Source: Plasmodiophora brassicae
Taxonomy: Eukaryota > Endomyxa > Phytomyxea > Plasmodiophorida > Plasmodiophoridae
Assembly: GCA_039704465.1 (NCBI GenBank)
Contig: JASFAU010000006.1
Span: 806,001 to 870,000 of the forward strand
Reading direction: 5' to 3'
DNA: 64,000 bases
This document shows, piece by piece, positions 10,773-20,991 of the stretch. The notes below the pieces were generated by a model, which ran no database searches, was not told the origin of the DNA, and worked only from the letters and a program-made list of their open reading frames with translations. Every line of letters begins with the position of its first letter. Within the stretch, counting starts at the first letter, position 1. Both the position numbers and the translations under genes were made by a program.

Positions 10773-12248
10773 ATGTCGCTGGCGCCTGCCGTCGTCGTCG
10801 TCTCCCTCCTGGTGGCCATCGCCCAGTCGCAGGTCTACCTTCAGACCTTCGACTGGGAATCCATCTCCGATCGGCCTGGCCATATGCGATACCTGAAGAC
10901 CCAGGTGAGCGCGCTGCAAACGACGTCCGACGTGCGTCTTTGACGAGCCGGCCTGCTCAGGTCTCGTCTTGGGCGTCCGCTGGGTTCCATGGCGCCTGGC
11001 TGCCGCCCCAGTCGGAATCGGTCGACGCGCAAGGATACATTCCTCAGCGATGGTACCGCCTGGTCGACCACGACTCGCTCGTCGCTCTTCTTCAAGACAT
11101 GAACTCGCGCGGCATGGTCGGCATCGCTGACATCGTCATCAATCATCGTGGCGCACCACACGTCGACCCGTGCACTCATGAATAGTAGGGCGCGTGCGCT
11201 GCTGACCTGGTGGGCTTTCGTAACAATGCACATTAGCACCGCGTTCCAGGAGCCGGACATGGGCAACTGGGCCATCGTCGCCGACGATTACAAGTGCAAC
11301 AGCGGCGACAGGTTCTGCCCGGGCGACTGCGGCTGTGGCAACTTCGACACCGGCGATAACTTCTGCCCGTCTCCCGACCTGGACCATACGAACGATGGGG
11401 TTCGCAATGCTCGCTCCGTTGCACGCCCCGCTGCTGAGCCTGTTTCTGGTCAGGTTCGCCGTCTCGTCAAGGAGTACCTGCACTGGCTGAAGTCGGTCGG
11501 GTTCAAAGGCTGGCGATTCGACATGGCAATCGGGTAACTTGCAACGAACACGACGCAGAGCAGGCCGGTGACAGCGACGAGCAGGTATGACGCCAGGTTC
11601 AATGCCGAGTACGTTCGCGATTCGCAACCCGAATTCTCGGTCGGCGAGGTGTGGTCGGACACGGACCGTGTTTGGGCGTGGATCCAGGGCGCCCAACAGC
11701 AATCGTCCGCGTTCGACTTCCCGTACCGTTCCGAACTGAAGAGCGCCGTCACGTCGAACGACTACTCCTGGTTGAAGTTCACCGGGATCGTTTCCAGGAA
11801 CTCGCTCTACGCCTGCACGTTCCTCGACAACCACGACACGGCCCGCGACGACCGATTCGGGGACCGGCCGCAGATCGTCCAAGGCTACGCCGTCATCCTG
11901 ACCCATCCGGGTACGCCGTTCGTCTTCTGGAAGGACTGGGAGGTACAGGGCACATTGCGCACCTGTGACGCGGACTGTGATGACCGTCGTCGTCTCGTGC
12001 AGGATGACTACGTACGAGAGCCGGTTCAGGCGCTGATGGATGTGCGAGCATCAAGCGGGATCTCGTCGACGTCGCCGTTGTACATCGACGTGGCGCGCCA
12101 TGGCCTGTACGCGGCCTACGTTCACGGAGGAAAGGGGACCGTCGCCGTCAAGACAGGTTCCGACGACTGGATCCCCAATCCGCAACATGAGTACTCGCTG
12201 TATACATCCGGGCACAACTTTGCCGTCTGGGTGCGCACGGCCACATGA
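10773..12248 (+). CDS. Secreted alpha-amylase (GH13, plant-like)
   Basis: Hydrolyses internal alpha-1,4 bonds in starch or glycogen. The start ATG at 10773 gives a signal peptide (MSLAPAVVVVSLLVAIAQSQ), then the amylase start VYLQTFDWES. Splicing LKTQ|VSSWASAGFHGAWLPPQSE removes a 59-nt intron that starts gtgagcg, and later joins restore the rest of the barrel. The catalytic triad is intact: nucleophile Asp in GWRFDMA, acid/base Glu in SVGEVWSD, and the third Asp in TFLDNHDT. Motif IADIVINHRGA is region I. A Cys-rich loop (FCPGDCGCGNF) sits in the B domain. The C-terminal beta domain (GLYAAYVHGGKGTVAVKTGS) ends at the TGA at 12246. This is the only intact copy; two 3' fragments lie downstream. 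Confidence 0.92.
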
Positions 12249-12423
12249 GCAGGGCGGCGGCAATGCGCGTTTCTCGTTCTCCTAGTACACTATCGGTTAG
12301 AGTTTACGCCATGGGTTTGACGAACGGGGGACGCGCAACGTTCTGAATGAAAACCTCAAGCTGGTTGTGCCGTGTATTCAGGAAGAACTGCGACGGGCAT
12401 CGGGGACAAATCAGGCCACGGGG

Positions 12424-12696
12424 CTACGACACTTGCCAACTGTTTACGACGTGTTCGATTCGACGCATCTTGACGGCGGTTACACCTTCGACAGTGCGTG
12501 TTCGGATTTGAGCCATGTCCGTCTCGTTCATGATCGCGCGCCCGCATGATATACAGCAGCCGTGCAGGCACAACCAATCACTGACACATTCATGGTGGAA
12601 CGTGTGCCGGCAGGGTAATTCGATGGGCATATTTTCACGAGAATATTCATCGTGGCATTCCAGTATTCCGCACCTGGAGACGGTATCAGACGACAT
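12424..12696 (-). CDS. RING-H2-like zinc finger protein (copy A)
   Basis: 90 residues from the ATG at 12696. It contains a RING-H2-like pattern: CGILECHDEYSRENMPIEL, PCRHTFHHECVSDW, then HGCCISC. The first Cys pair spacing is unusual (C-x4-C instead of C-x2-C), so zinc binding may be altered, or the true exon may be joined differently (there is a gt just after the TCCAG at the first Cys). RING-H2 proteins are commonly E3 ubiquitin ligases. Copy B at 14325 is about 60% identical and keeps the same residues. It sits head to tail after the Skp1-like gene on the same strand, with only 28 bp between them. Confidence 0.55.
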   Translation of the reverse strand: MSSDTVSRCGILECHDEYSRENMPIELPCRHTFHHECVSDWLCLHGCCISCGRAIMNETDMAQIRTRTVEGVTAVKMRRIEHVVNSWQVS

Positions 12697-12723
12697 TGTG
12701 CGAGTCGACTGCAGCGCGGAACG

Positions 12724-13357
12724 TTACGTGGGGGGATCCTGGACGAGGCCGATGGCGTGGAATACTGTTTGTCTCCGGCCTTCATTGAGCAGGCGACGGA
12801 GAGATTTAAGCGCGGGTCGCCCAGTCGTTTGCAACCGAACATATAGTCCAATTGCAACAATGAGCGAATACATCTTCAGTTCGCGAGCAGCTGCCAAGAT
12901 CCTCGGGATCCGGGTCCAAAAAGGACGGTTGTAGTACAGCTCGGCGACGACCCATTGCCCGGCATCCTCGACGAATGGCGCCTGTGCAATCCCACACATC
13001 TTCAGTACAACTGTAGTCAGGTGTTGCAATGCCGAAAACGACCGTAGTCTGCATGAAGTTCACCAGCGTGGCCAAGTCGTCGGAACTGAACGAGATGTCG
13101 TACGGTTCGGGTTCGGGATGGCTTACGGTACCAGTGGGTCCGCCGACTTGGTTATCGTGGGCAACGCGAAAGCGAACGGCACGGCAGTGTTTCACTAGAG
13201 TTTCGAAGGGCAACGTAAAGCTTGTACCGTCGGGCGATCGAAGAGTGCAATGATCAGGTATATCTCCAGTGATAGTAAGAGCCATCAGGACCCCCAGCAG
13301 CACTAATGTGCGCGCCTTTGGCCTGGTATGGGCACAGACACGCCGAAAGGTGGACAT
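12724..13357 (-). CDS. Skp1/BTB-like protein (copy A)
   Basis: The start is probably ATG 13357 (MSTFRRVCAHTRPKARTLVL) or ATG 13285 (MALTITGD). The first exon has a Skp1/BTB-type opening (CTLRSPDGTSFTLPFETLV and ISFSSDDLATLVNFM). The second part, in another frame, has APFVEDAGQWVVAEL and ILAAARELKMYSLIVAIG, which resembles the Skp1 AANYL.I..LLD segment. The exact splice between the two is not resolved. Skp1-like proteins act as adaptors in cullin ubiquitin ligases. With a RING-like gene directly downstream, a ubiquitination module is possible but unproven. Copy B at 14691-15309 is closely similar. Confidence 0.45.
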
Positions 13358-13811
13358 TCCTGGTCGGGGGCCTGCTGGTAGTCGGGCGCGAGAGGGGACA
13401 CCTGCTCGTTGTTCGTACGACAGGTTCGATATCGATCTGGCCCCCGGGCTGTGCTCCGAGGCTGCCGCGAGTTGTTCCAAAGCCCGGTCTGTGTTCGGCC
13501 TATAGATAGGCGCCCAAGGAATATCAATTGAAAAAGGGGGCCTGAAGTCTGAAACCCAGGTAGTAGGTATACTGTCTCCGTGATGACGCGGCAGCCGGCA
13601 AGGCAGGCGATGTCGAGATTCTGGCTTCCGTTTGCAATGGAATGAGGGACTACGCTATGGACGACAGTAACGTTCCCCTGCCCCACGGCGATTCGCGTTC
13701 AGGAAGCGACGACGTCAACGTCGGTCCTGGCGCGGGGCCGCGAACCACCGGAATACGAATGCCGACGTCTGGAGCGAGTCGTGGACCGACTGGAACGTTG
13801 GGTACAGGGAC

Positions 13812-14149
13812 GGCCGCAGCGAGGCTACGCCGTCTCTGGGAGGAGGTACACGGTACATGGTACGGGTGACGTGAAAACTGTGATGACTGTCGTCGTCTCG
13901 TGCAGGGTGACTACGTACGAGAGCCGGTTCAGGCGCTGATGGATGTGTGAGCGTCAACCGGGATCTCGTCGACGTTGTCGTTGTATATCGATGGCGCGCC
14001 ATGGCCTGTACGCGGCCTACGTTCACGGAGGAAAGGGGACCGTCGCCGTCAAGACAGGTTCCGAAGACTGGGTTCCCAGTCCGCACCTGGAGTACTCCCT
14101 GTATACATCCGGGCACAGCTTTGCCGTCTGGGTGCGCACGGCCACATGA
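13812..14149 (+). pseudogene. Alpha-amylase 3' fragment (copy B, broken)
   Basis: Matches the last ~380 bp of the intact amylase, including the acceptor and the C-terminal beta domain (GLYAAYVHGGKG remains readable). Lesions relative to the intact copy: about 45 bp missing after the ggctacgccgtc string, CGA changed to TGA in the codon after ATGGATGTG (near 13947), and a 2-bp deletion near 13994 that shifts frame. The catalytic domain is absent. It cannot encode an enzyme. Confidence 0.85.
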
Positions 14150-14324
14150 GCACGGCGGCGGCAATGCGCGTTTCTCGCATTCTCAGTACACGATGGGTTT
14201 GACGAACGGGAGACATCTGATCTGGCATTGGAGACACGTCTCCGCCGACACCGGAGAGGAGTGCCCGTGTGCAGATGCCTGCAATGCGATGAACGAAAAC
14301 CCACAAGTTGGTAGTGCCGTGTAC

Positions 14325-14663
14325 TCAGAAAGAACTGCAACGGGTGGCGGGCAAAGCGGCCACGAGTCTACATGACCCACAAAAGATGGCCGCGTAGCAC
14401 TTTTGCCAACTGTGTTCAACTTGTACGATTTGGTGCATCTTGACGGCGGTAACATCTCTGACAGTGCGTGTTCGGATTTGAGCCATGACATCCGGGTCCA
14501 TGATCGGGCGCCCGCACAATGGACAGCAGCCGTGCTGGCCCAACATATCGATGACACATGCAGTGTGGAACGTGTGGCGGCAGGGCAATTCCATGGGCAG
14601 GTTGTCACGAGAATATTCATCCGGGCATCCTAATCCGCACCTGGAGACGGTATGAGACGACAT
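14325..14663 (-). CDS. RING-H2-like zinc finger protein (copy B)
   Basis: 112 residues from the ATG at 14663. RING-like block: CGLGCPDEYSRDNLPMEL, PCRHTFHTACVIDML, HGCCPLCGRPIM. The second half (C-R-H-x-F-H, C, C-x2-C) is a better RING-H2 match than in copy A. The C-terminus is longer than copy A because the shared stop is lost, reading on to SSF. It is 28 bp downstream of Skp1-like copy B on the same strand. Confidence 0.55.
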   Translation of the reverse strand: MSSHTVSRCGLGCPDEYSRDNLPMELPCRHTFHTACVIDMLGQHGCCPLCGRPIMDPDVMAQIRTRTVRDVTAVKMHQIVQVEHSWQKCYAAIFCGSCRLVAALPATRCSSF

Positions 14664-14690
14664 TGTGCGAGTCGACTGCAGCGCGGAACT

Positions 14691-15309
14691 TTACCTGGGG
14701 GAATTCTGGACGATGCCATGAACGTAGAACGTTGTTTGTCTCCGGTCTTCATTAAGCAGGCTGTCGAGCGATTCAAGCACGGGTTGCCCAGTCGGTGGCA
14801 ACGGAACATATAGTCCAATTGCAACAATGAACGAATACATCTTCAGTTCACGAGCAGCTGACAAGATCCGCGGGATCCGGGTCCAGAAAAGAACCTTGTT
14901 GTTCAGCTCGGTAACGACCCACTGCCCGGCATCCTCGACGAATGGCGCCTGTGCAATCGCAAGCAACTTCAGTACCACTGTGGTCAGGTGCTGCAATACC
15001 AAAATCGACCGTGTTCTGCATGACGCTCACCAGCGTGGCCAACTCGTTCGAATTGAACGTAACGTCGTGATGTTGGGGAGGTGATACGGCGTCAACGTAG
15101 CGTCCATCGACCTCCCTTGCGTGGATAGGGCGAAAGGTACGGCAGTGTTTTAGTACAGTATCGAAAGGCAACTTGAAGCTTTCACCATTGGCGGATCGAA
15201 GAGTAATGTGATCGCCAGTGACATTTAAAACCATATTCAGGATCCCCAGCAGCACTAATGTGCGCGCCTTAGGAATGATTTGGCCACACACATGCCGAAA
15301 GATGGACAT
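14691..15309 (-). CDS. Skp1/BTB-like protein (copy B)
   Basis: The start is probably ATG 15309 (MSIFRHVCGQIIPKARTLVL). Exon 1 has ITLRSANGESFKLPFDTVL and VTFNSNELATLVSVMQ. The second part has APFVEDAGQWVVTEL and RILSAARELKMYSFIVAIG. Both blocks remain open despite divergence from copy A, with many substitutions conservative, which suggests the copies are still constrained. The splice between parts is unresolved, as in copy A. Confidence 0.45.
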
Positions 15310-15749
15310 TCCGGGTCGGGAGCCTGCTGGTACACGAGCGCGGAAGGGGGAGACAGTTCGTACGACAGGTCCGATATCGGTCTGGCCCCAGGGCTACGCC
15401 CCGGCTGCCGCATGCCGGGCGGAGTTGTTCCAAACTCCGGTCTGGTTCCGGCCTACAGATACCTGCATAGGCGCCCAACGGCCAACGCCCAAGAATAAAT
15501 GGAAAAAGGGGGCCTGAACGGTCGTATCTCTCCATGATGAAGTGGCAAAGCCCGCGATGTTGAGATGATGCCGTGGATCCTGGCTTCCGTTTGCAAAGGT
15601 CTGCACGGTTCCCCTGCCCCACGGCTACGTCTCCGGTTCACGAGGCGACGACGGCGACATTGGTCCTGGCGCGGGGCCGCGAACGACCGAAACTCGGAGG
15701 CCAACAACTGGTGCGAGTCGAGGATCGACTAGAAAACGTTCGGTGCAGG

Positions 15750-16142
15750 ACGGCCGCAGCCAGGCTATGCCGACATCCTGGCCCACCTGGGCACGCCGCC
15801 GTTCATCTTCTGGAAGGACTGGGAGGTACACGACACATTGCGCATAGGTGGTCGGTTCTGATCACAGTCGTCGTCGCGTGCAGAATGACTACGAATGAAA
15901 GCCGGTCCAGGCATTGATGGGTGTGCGAGCGTCAACCGGAACCTCGTCGATGTCGTCGTTGTAAATCGACGTGGCGCGCCATGGCCTGTACGCGGCCTAC
16001 GTTCACGCAGGAAAGGGCACCGTGGCCGTCAAGACAGGTTCCGACGACTGGGTTCCCAATCCGCGCCGGGAGTACTCGCTATATTATTGTACATCGGGGC
16101 ACAACTTTGCACTTTGCCGTCTGGGCGTGCACGGCCACATGA
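15750..16142 (+). pseudogene. Alpha-amylase 3' fragment (copy C, broken)
   Basis: Retains the segment from ggctatgcc through FWKDWE, the next intron and the C-terminal beta domain. Lesions: in the codon pair TTG TAC of the intact gene the second codon is TAA here (near 15960-15965), and there are small insertions (tattattg... near 16081 and actttgcactttgcc near 16108). No catalytic Asp or Glu remains. It is adjacent to and convergent with the PH-MORN gene. Confidence 0.85.
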
Positions 16143-16197
16143 TCAGCAGGGTGGCGGCAACGCGCGTTGTCGCATTCGTAGTACACAATCGGTTAGT

Positions 16198-18597
16198 TTA
16201 TGCGACGGGTTTGACGAACGGGCAATCAATCTCGTCGACGGGGAAGATGTCAAACCCGTCAACGGATATAGGCCGGGCGTGGATGCCGGCGGAGAAGTCG
16301 AAGAAGTCGGGGATGTCGACGCCGACGTCGTCGACATCGGCGTCACCCTTCAACGACAGTTCATCCTCGGATGGCGCGCGATGCTGTTTCTTGCCCGACG
16401 ACAGGACGATGTCGTCGGGCTTATCGTCGATATCGTCGTCCAGGGCGATCTCTTCGACGAGGTGCCCGTGCAGCTGGCTGCCATCGACCTCGCGGTCGTC
16501 GACGAACTGGGAGACGCGAGCTCTCCCATCTGGGAGGACAATGGTTCCCTTGCCGATGCGCATGTACCCGGCAAACGTGCCTTTGAAGCACCGACCGTCT
16601 TCCAGCGCGAACGTCGCCTGCCCGTGCGGCTTCCCGTCTGGGGAATGGTGAGCACCACGACCGACGAGGAACTGTCCAACCGTACCGAGGAATTCGCCAT
16701 CGATGACAGCCTTGTTGCGTGCGAACGTGAATCGCCCCACACCCGTCCGCTTTCCAGCCTTCCATACGCCACTGTACTTGTTCCCATTCGCGAACCTGCT
16801 CGCCAGCGTGGTTAGCAGCCCGCGAGCCATTGGAATCGACACGGCGGGTTGTTACATGATGACCCCGGTCCCGTTGGGCAGGTCGTCATTCCAGGTCCCT
16901 AACATCCGCGTTGTGAGTGCTAGAACCATGAGTGGAGGACGCTGCTGCAGATACCGTTGTAGGAGCGCTTGCCGAAAACGAATTCGCCCACACCGCTTCT
17001 TCGTGATTTGCTGAAGTACCCAGAGTATCGTGATTGGTCCGAGCGCACGAGGGTGCCGAATCCGTGCATGGTGTCGTTGGCCCAGGAACCCTAACAACGG
17101 CGCGTCAACCCAGCGAACTCGGCATGGGATTCACCGGATTCCTGCAAACCTCGTACTGGTCGCCATTCGACCAGGTCATCTTGCCCGTTCCATGTCGGGA
17201 TTCCCCGGCCACGGTGCCTTCGTACGCGCCGCCGTCTTTGTAGATCAGCGTCCCGCTCGTCACATCGCCCGGCTTCGTTTGGATCTGCCCACGGTAGACG
17301 TTCCCCGTCGCCGTGAACTGAATCTCGCCGTATTCTGGAAGAGAGACACACAAACACGCAATGTCATTGTCCTGTCATTTGACACGTCGCCCGCCGAGGA
17401 GCCTTTACCAAGCACGCCCTTATGCCAGCAGCCCGTGTGGACCTGTCCGACGGTCGCGTACGTGAGCCGACCCCGACCATGCCCGACGCCATCCCTGAAT
17501 CGCCCTTCGTACACGTCTGGGACGCACATTAATCATGTGGCGTCATGGTCAAATGAAGCGACGCGCACCTCCATTCGCCCAGGTCATGCGGCCGTGCCCA
17601 GTCGGGACGCCATCGACGAACTCGCCCCGGTACTGGTGGAAGGGCAGGTGTTTGCCCGTTGCCGGGTCGATGGTCACCTTCTGCGTGAGGACGCCGTACC
17701 CCATGATCCGGCCGTGGAAGAGCATGCCGTTGTACTTATCGCCATTGGCAAATTCGACCTCGCCGCGTCCGTGCTGGCAGTTGTTCTGCCATTTCCCATT
17801 ATACCGAACACCGGTCTTCTCGTCGAACATCTGCCCTTGGCCGTGCACTGAACACCATTGTCTCGTACGTTAGCACCCGATGACACAGCGGCGTGCACAG
17901 CACCCGTACTCATATCGCGATCCCATTCGCCCTCGTAGACAATGCTGCCGAGTCGGTACAGGCCTAGGCCGGTCCGCATGCCGCCCTTCAGCGCGGGTCC
18001 ATGCCAAGTCCCTTGCCAGGAAACCATTTCACTGCTGTTGCAGCCGGTTGCGTCTGCCGCCGGCGCCGATTCCAATCCATCGTCGGCATCGTCGTCAGTG
18101 TCCTCGTCGTCATCATCGTCATCGACGACGACATCATCCAGTTCGCGGGACGTCTCCATGGCTTTCTTCACCATCGCCTGTTGCTGGATGCGGGACTCCA
18201 GGATGGTCTTATCGATGCGGTACCCGATGAGCGCCTTCCGCATGTGCGTCACCCATTGCTTCGCTTCGTCGGGCGATGGCGCTTGTAACGAAATCTTCGT
18301 CTTGCCGGGCTTGAAGATCGAGATGATGCTGTCGGGCTGGTCCCGGATCAGGTACCCGCTGTTCAGCACGCAGAACACGTTCAGCGAGCTGGCGCTGTCG
18401 CCCATGAGCAGCTGGTTGCCACGAAGCTGGAAGAATTTCGGTGCAGTCGTATCGACATCTCGGTTAGCCGGGGATCTCCCGAACTCGCACAGTTTCAGCC
18501 TGCCTTCGAACGCGACAGGTTCCGCGCTGACCACGACGTTGTCCACGTCCGAGATCGCACTGCTCGCCGATATGTGCAGAGTCAACGTCCCCGGCAT
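16198..18597 (-). CDS. PH domain plus MORN-repeat protein
   Basis: The start ATG at 18597 gives MPGTLTLHISASSAISD. A PH domain follows (VAFEGRLKLCEFG, FFQLRGNQLLMGD, KISLQAPSPDEAKQWVTHM). Next is an Asp-rich spacer (VVVDDDDDDEDTDDD), then 9 or more MORN repeats (VRYNGKWQNNCQHGRGEVEF, DVYEGRFRDGVGHGRGRLTY, GAYEGTVAGESRHGTGKM, KYSGVWKAGKRTGVGRF). The acidic tail ends PVDEIDCPFVKPVA. At least seven short introns break the repeats, and joins such as SYN|GTWNDDLPNGTGVIM|FANG restore repeat periodicity. MORN proteins bind membranes or organise cytoskeletal and apical structures. PH plus MORN implies a membrane-linked scaffold. The last codons are shared with the duplication landmark of the amylase cluster. 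Confidence 0.85.
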
Positions 18598-19030
18598 CGA
18601 CCGACGCCTTCGCCTCACTACCAGCAAATATCCATGCAAGGCACGCGCGATTCGCCATCCGTACCGACGATCTGCAGGTGGAGCGAACTTGGCGACCTTC
18701 TTGGCCGGCAGCGAGGTATGTCTAGCGGAGGCGGCCCGGAATAGCCCCCGTCGGAACGGAACACGATGACTGTGGCGGACTTTCTGTCCCAGTGGCGGCG
18801 ACGCGCATAATCTCGCTTGCAACAGCGGCCCCAGTGGCGGAATCGGGGCGGGGGCGATTTCGCAGGCGTTGAGCTGCACTGCAGAGCGGGCGAGCAGTGG
18901 CCGAAAATAGCGGCGAGTCAGATTGGGCGTTGGTGAAGGTCCGCCACCGACCTACAACGCAATCTGTCGTGCCAACTCGACACCAACTGCGTTCGGGAAC
19001 GGGGACGTCCTAGTCAGAGCAGGCGCGGCG
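18598..19030. other. Intergenic region upstream of PH-MORN
   Basis: About 430 bp between divergent starts of the PH-MORN gene (minus) and the small ORF at 19031 (plus). The minus frame is open upstream of the PH-MORN ATG with an Arg/Ala/Pro-rich reading, so an upstream exon or earlier start is not excluded. I see no RNA gene or repeat. Confidence 0.4.
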
Positions 19031-19282
19031 ATGACGGCAGTAGCAGGACGCAAGCGAGCGATGACGATGGCGTTCCCCGACGATGTGCACTGTGGCGTCG
19101 AGCGCAAGCGGGCGGCGTCGGTGGAGGCGGAGATCCCGGTGTCGCTGACCGCGTTCCGGCAGAGCCAGACCGAGCACAGGCGGCGCTCCATGGTGAACCT
19201 GCCCAGGTTCACCGTCCTCAGCATCCTACAGTCCTACAACAGCATCGAGCAGACTACTAATCCGGCTGCCACCACCTGTTGA
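19031..19282 (+). CDS. Small hypothetical protein (83 aa)
   Basis: Opens at ATG 19031 (MTAVAGRKRAMTMAFPDD) and ends with NPAATTC. Third codon positions are strongly G or C in this frame (gcg tcg gtg gag gcg gag atc), as in the real genes nearby, which supports coding. There are several Arg-rich patches (ERKRAA, EHRRRS) and then a hydrophobic segment (FTVLSILQSYNSI). I do not recognise a family. Confidence 0.5.
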   Translation: MTAVAGRKRAMTMAFPDDVHCGVERKRAASVEAEIPVSLTAFRQSQTEHRRRSMVNLPRFTVLSILQSYNSIEQTTNPAATTC

Positions 19283-19686
19283 GGTCTCTCCCGCCCTGCT
19301 TAATATATTCCTGCTTCCCGGTTCCCGTGCGTACCCTCCGTGTCGTCGCCACAACCAGAATTGCATCCTCTCCTGCACGTCGCTACTGCATGTGACGTGA
19401 AATCGAACCGCAGTACTGTAGTGGGTGCTGGCCCTGGCCCCAATTCGTACTGTGGTGCGCAGCCGGTTGACAGTAAGGGGTAGACGAAAGCGGAGCTAGG
19501 CAACGGCATCGTCGTTGCCCGCCGTACAGGTCTTGTTGTCAGAGTCGGAGTGCCAGAAACGTCTGGCGCGCGCGGACTGCGAGCGGTACGTTGCCCGCCG
19601 ATGGGGTTGTTCCTGTCGACGCCCGGACGCCGAACGCGAACCGTCGCTGGTCAGCATTGTGACGATTGCCTCGGGTGAAGCATTGA
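19283..19686. other. Non-assigned stretch before the SDR gene
   Basis: About 400 bp. It probably holds the 3' end of the small ORF, the SDR promoter and an unresolved first SDR exon. No ATG in frame with the SDR Rossmann motif was found downstream, so the true start lies here, behind an intron. A plus-strand open stretch (19515 on) ends in the SDR exon in another frame. Confidence 0.35.
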
Positions 19687-20915
19687 TTGATTGGGCGCCG
19701 TGCAGCCTTAATTGTCCTGTATTCCATCATCGCTGTGCGGCGGAAGCGAAGAGCGGCGCAAACGAGGGAGCAATCTCTGGATGGGAAGACGGTGGTCGTC
19801 AATGGAGTTGGCTCGGGCGTTGGACATTATATCGCGTTGGAATGTGGGGCAAGGGGCGCCACAGGTACCCTCTGCGCGGGAATGCACTGGAATTGGGCAT
19901 TTATGTGCAACGCTAGTGGTCGTCGTCGACTGTAGCGATGGAAGCGCGGCGTCTTGTGCCAACGTCATCGACATGCGCAATGGACGCGCTTTCTGCTTCA
20001 GCTGTGATACGACCGACGAGAAGACGCTGAACGAGAAGCTGTTGGTACCGTTAGGGCGACTCATCCAGGACAAGAAAATTGGTTCGGATAGGGTCATCGT
20101 TGTGTGGACACGTCCGGCCCTGTTGTCTGATCGTGCTCTACGGCAGCGCCCGTCGAGGTTGTCATCGACGTGAATGTTCGTCCCCCCGTTGACGGGAAGT
20201 TGGCCCAGCCGCTGCACATGTTGTCGATGGAATCAATCAAGAAGGAGTTCGATGTCGCTGCACTGGGGCATTTCACTGTCCTACGAGCGTTTCTTTCTGA
20301 GGTTGTCCACTCGTGCACGACGTGTTCATCGATCATATCGCTGAGACGGGTAATTTTGATCGCAGATGATACAGTCGAATCGGGGGACGCTCGCCATCGT
20401 CTCGTCAAGTGCGGCCATCACAGGTAGACCATCGTCCCCATCGGCCAAATGCCCATTTGACGGTGTTGGAATCTGCGGGTCAGGTGTCGCCAATCAGAGT
20501 CATTTCTGTGCAAACCAGTTCGCCGCCTGTGGGCTGACAGACGCTCTCCGGACCGAGCTCTGTGAATACGGCCTCGACGGCATCAATGTGTTCTGGGCGT
20601 GCGTCCATCTCAACATGATCGACGCCACCGTCTTCAGGTCCGTGACGAACGTTCTCCGGCGCCGGATGCCCTCTGACGGTCCACTGCAGCGGGCAGACGC
20701 ATTCCAAACAGCAGCTATGTCCTCCAGTCAAGCTTCAGAATGCGGCCTACAAGATCATCGACGGCATCTGTCGAAGAGATTCGACCCTGTTCGTCCCGTC
20801 TTATCTTGGCGCTGTTTCCTGTCTGCGAGGCCTGCTGCCCATGCGGATATTCAATTGGTTCTGTGCGCTCCTGGGCTTATCAGGATGGCACAACCACCTT
20901 AGCAACCAGATCTAA
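19687..20915 (+). CDS. Short-chain dehydrogenase/reductase-like protein with altered active site
   Basis: Six or so exons. The Rossmann nucleotide-binding motif is SLDGKTVVVNGVGSGVGHYI, with Asn where most SDRs have Thr before G-x3-G-x-G. Then come VVVVDCSDG, EVVIDVNVRPP in place of the usual NNAG, FDVAALGHFTVLRAFLSE, and GTLAIVSSSAAITG with the catalytic Ser. The Tyr-x3-Lys motif reads HFCANQFAACGLTDALRTEL: Tyr is Phe and Lys is Gln. The C-terminus is membrane-like (IFNWFCALLGLSGW), as in SDR16C/retinal dehydrogenase-type enzymes. Loss of both catalytic residues suggests a non-enzymatic or decaying member, although the frame is intact through all joins. The first exon is not resolved. Confidence 0.75.
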
Positions 20916-20991
20916 TAATACAACGGACTGGTCGGCACCCCAATCCCGGACGCGCGCGCGAGTTCCGCCGCTGGATCCGAATTCGGCCATC

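Larger units (their letters stand above)
12249..14149. repeat. Tandem duplication unit 1 (RING + Skp1-like + amylase 3' fragment)
   Basis: About 1.9 kb with the order short spacer, RING-like gene (minus), Skp1/BTB-like gene (minus), amylase 3' fragment (plus). It is repeated in the next 2.0 kb. A shared landmark just after each amylase end, the string gggtttgacgaacggg, is found at 12316, 14195 and 16206. In the third case it is the reverse complement of the last codons of the PH-MORN gene, so the duplicated block carried a piece of that neighbour. Confidence 0.75.
14150..16142. repeat. Tandem duplication unit 2 (RING + Skp1-like + amylase 3' fragment)
   Basis: About 2.0 kb, same gene order and strands as unit 1, diverged by substitutions and small indels. 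The amylase ends at 12248, 14149 and 16142 are spaced 1.90 and 1.99 kb apart. The unit ends where the PH-MORN gene begins, which suggests the original amylase was convergent with PH-MORN. Confidence 0.75.
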
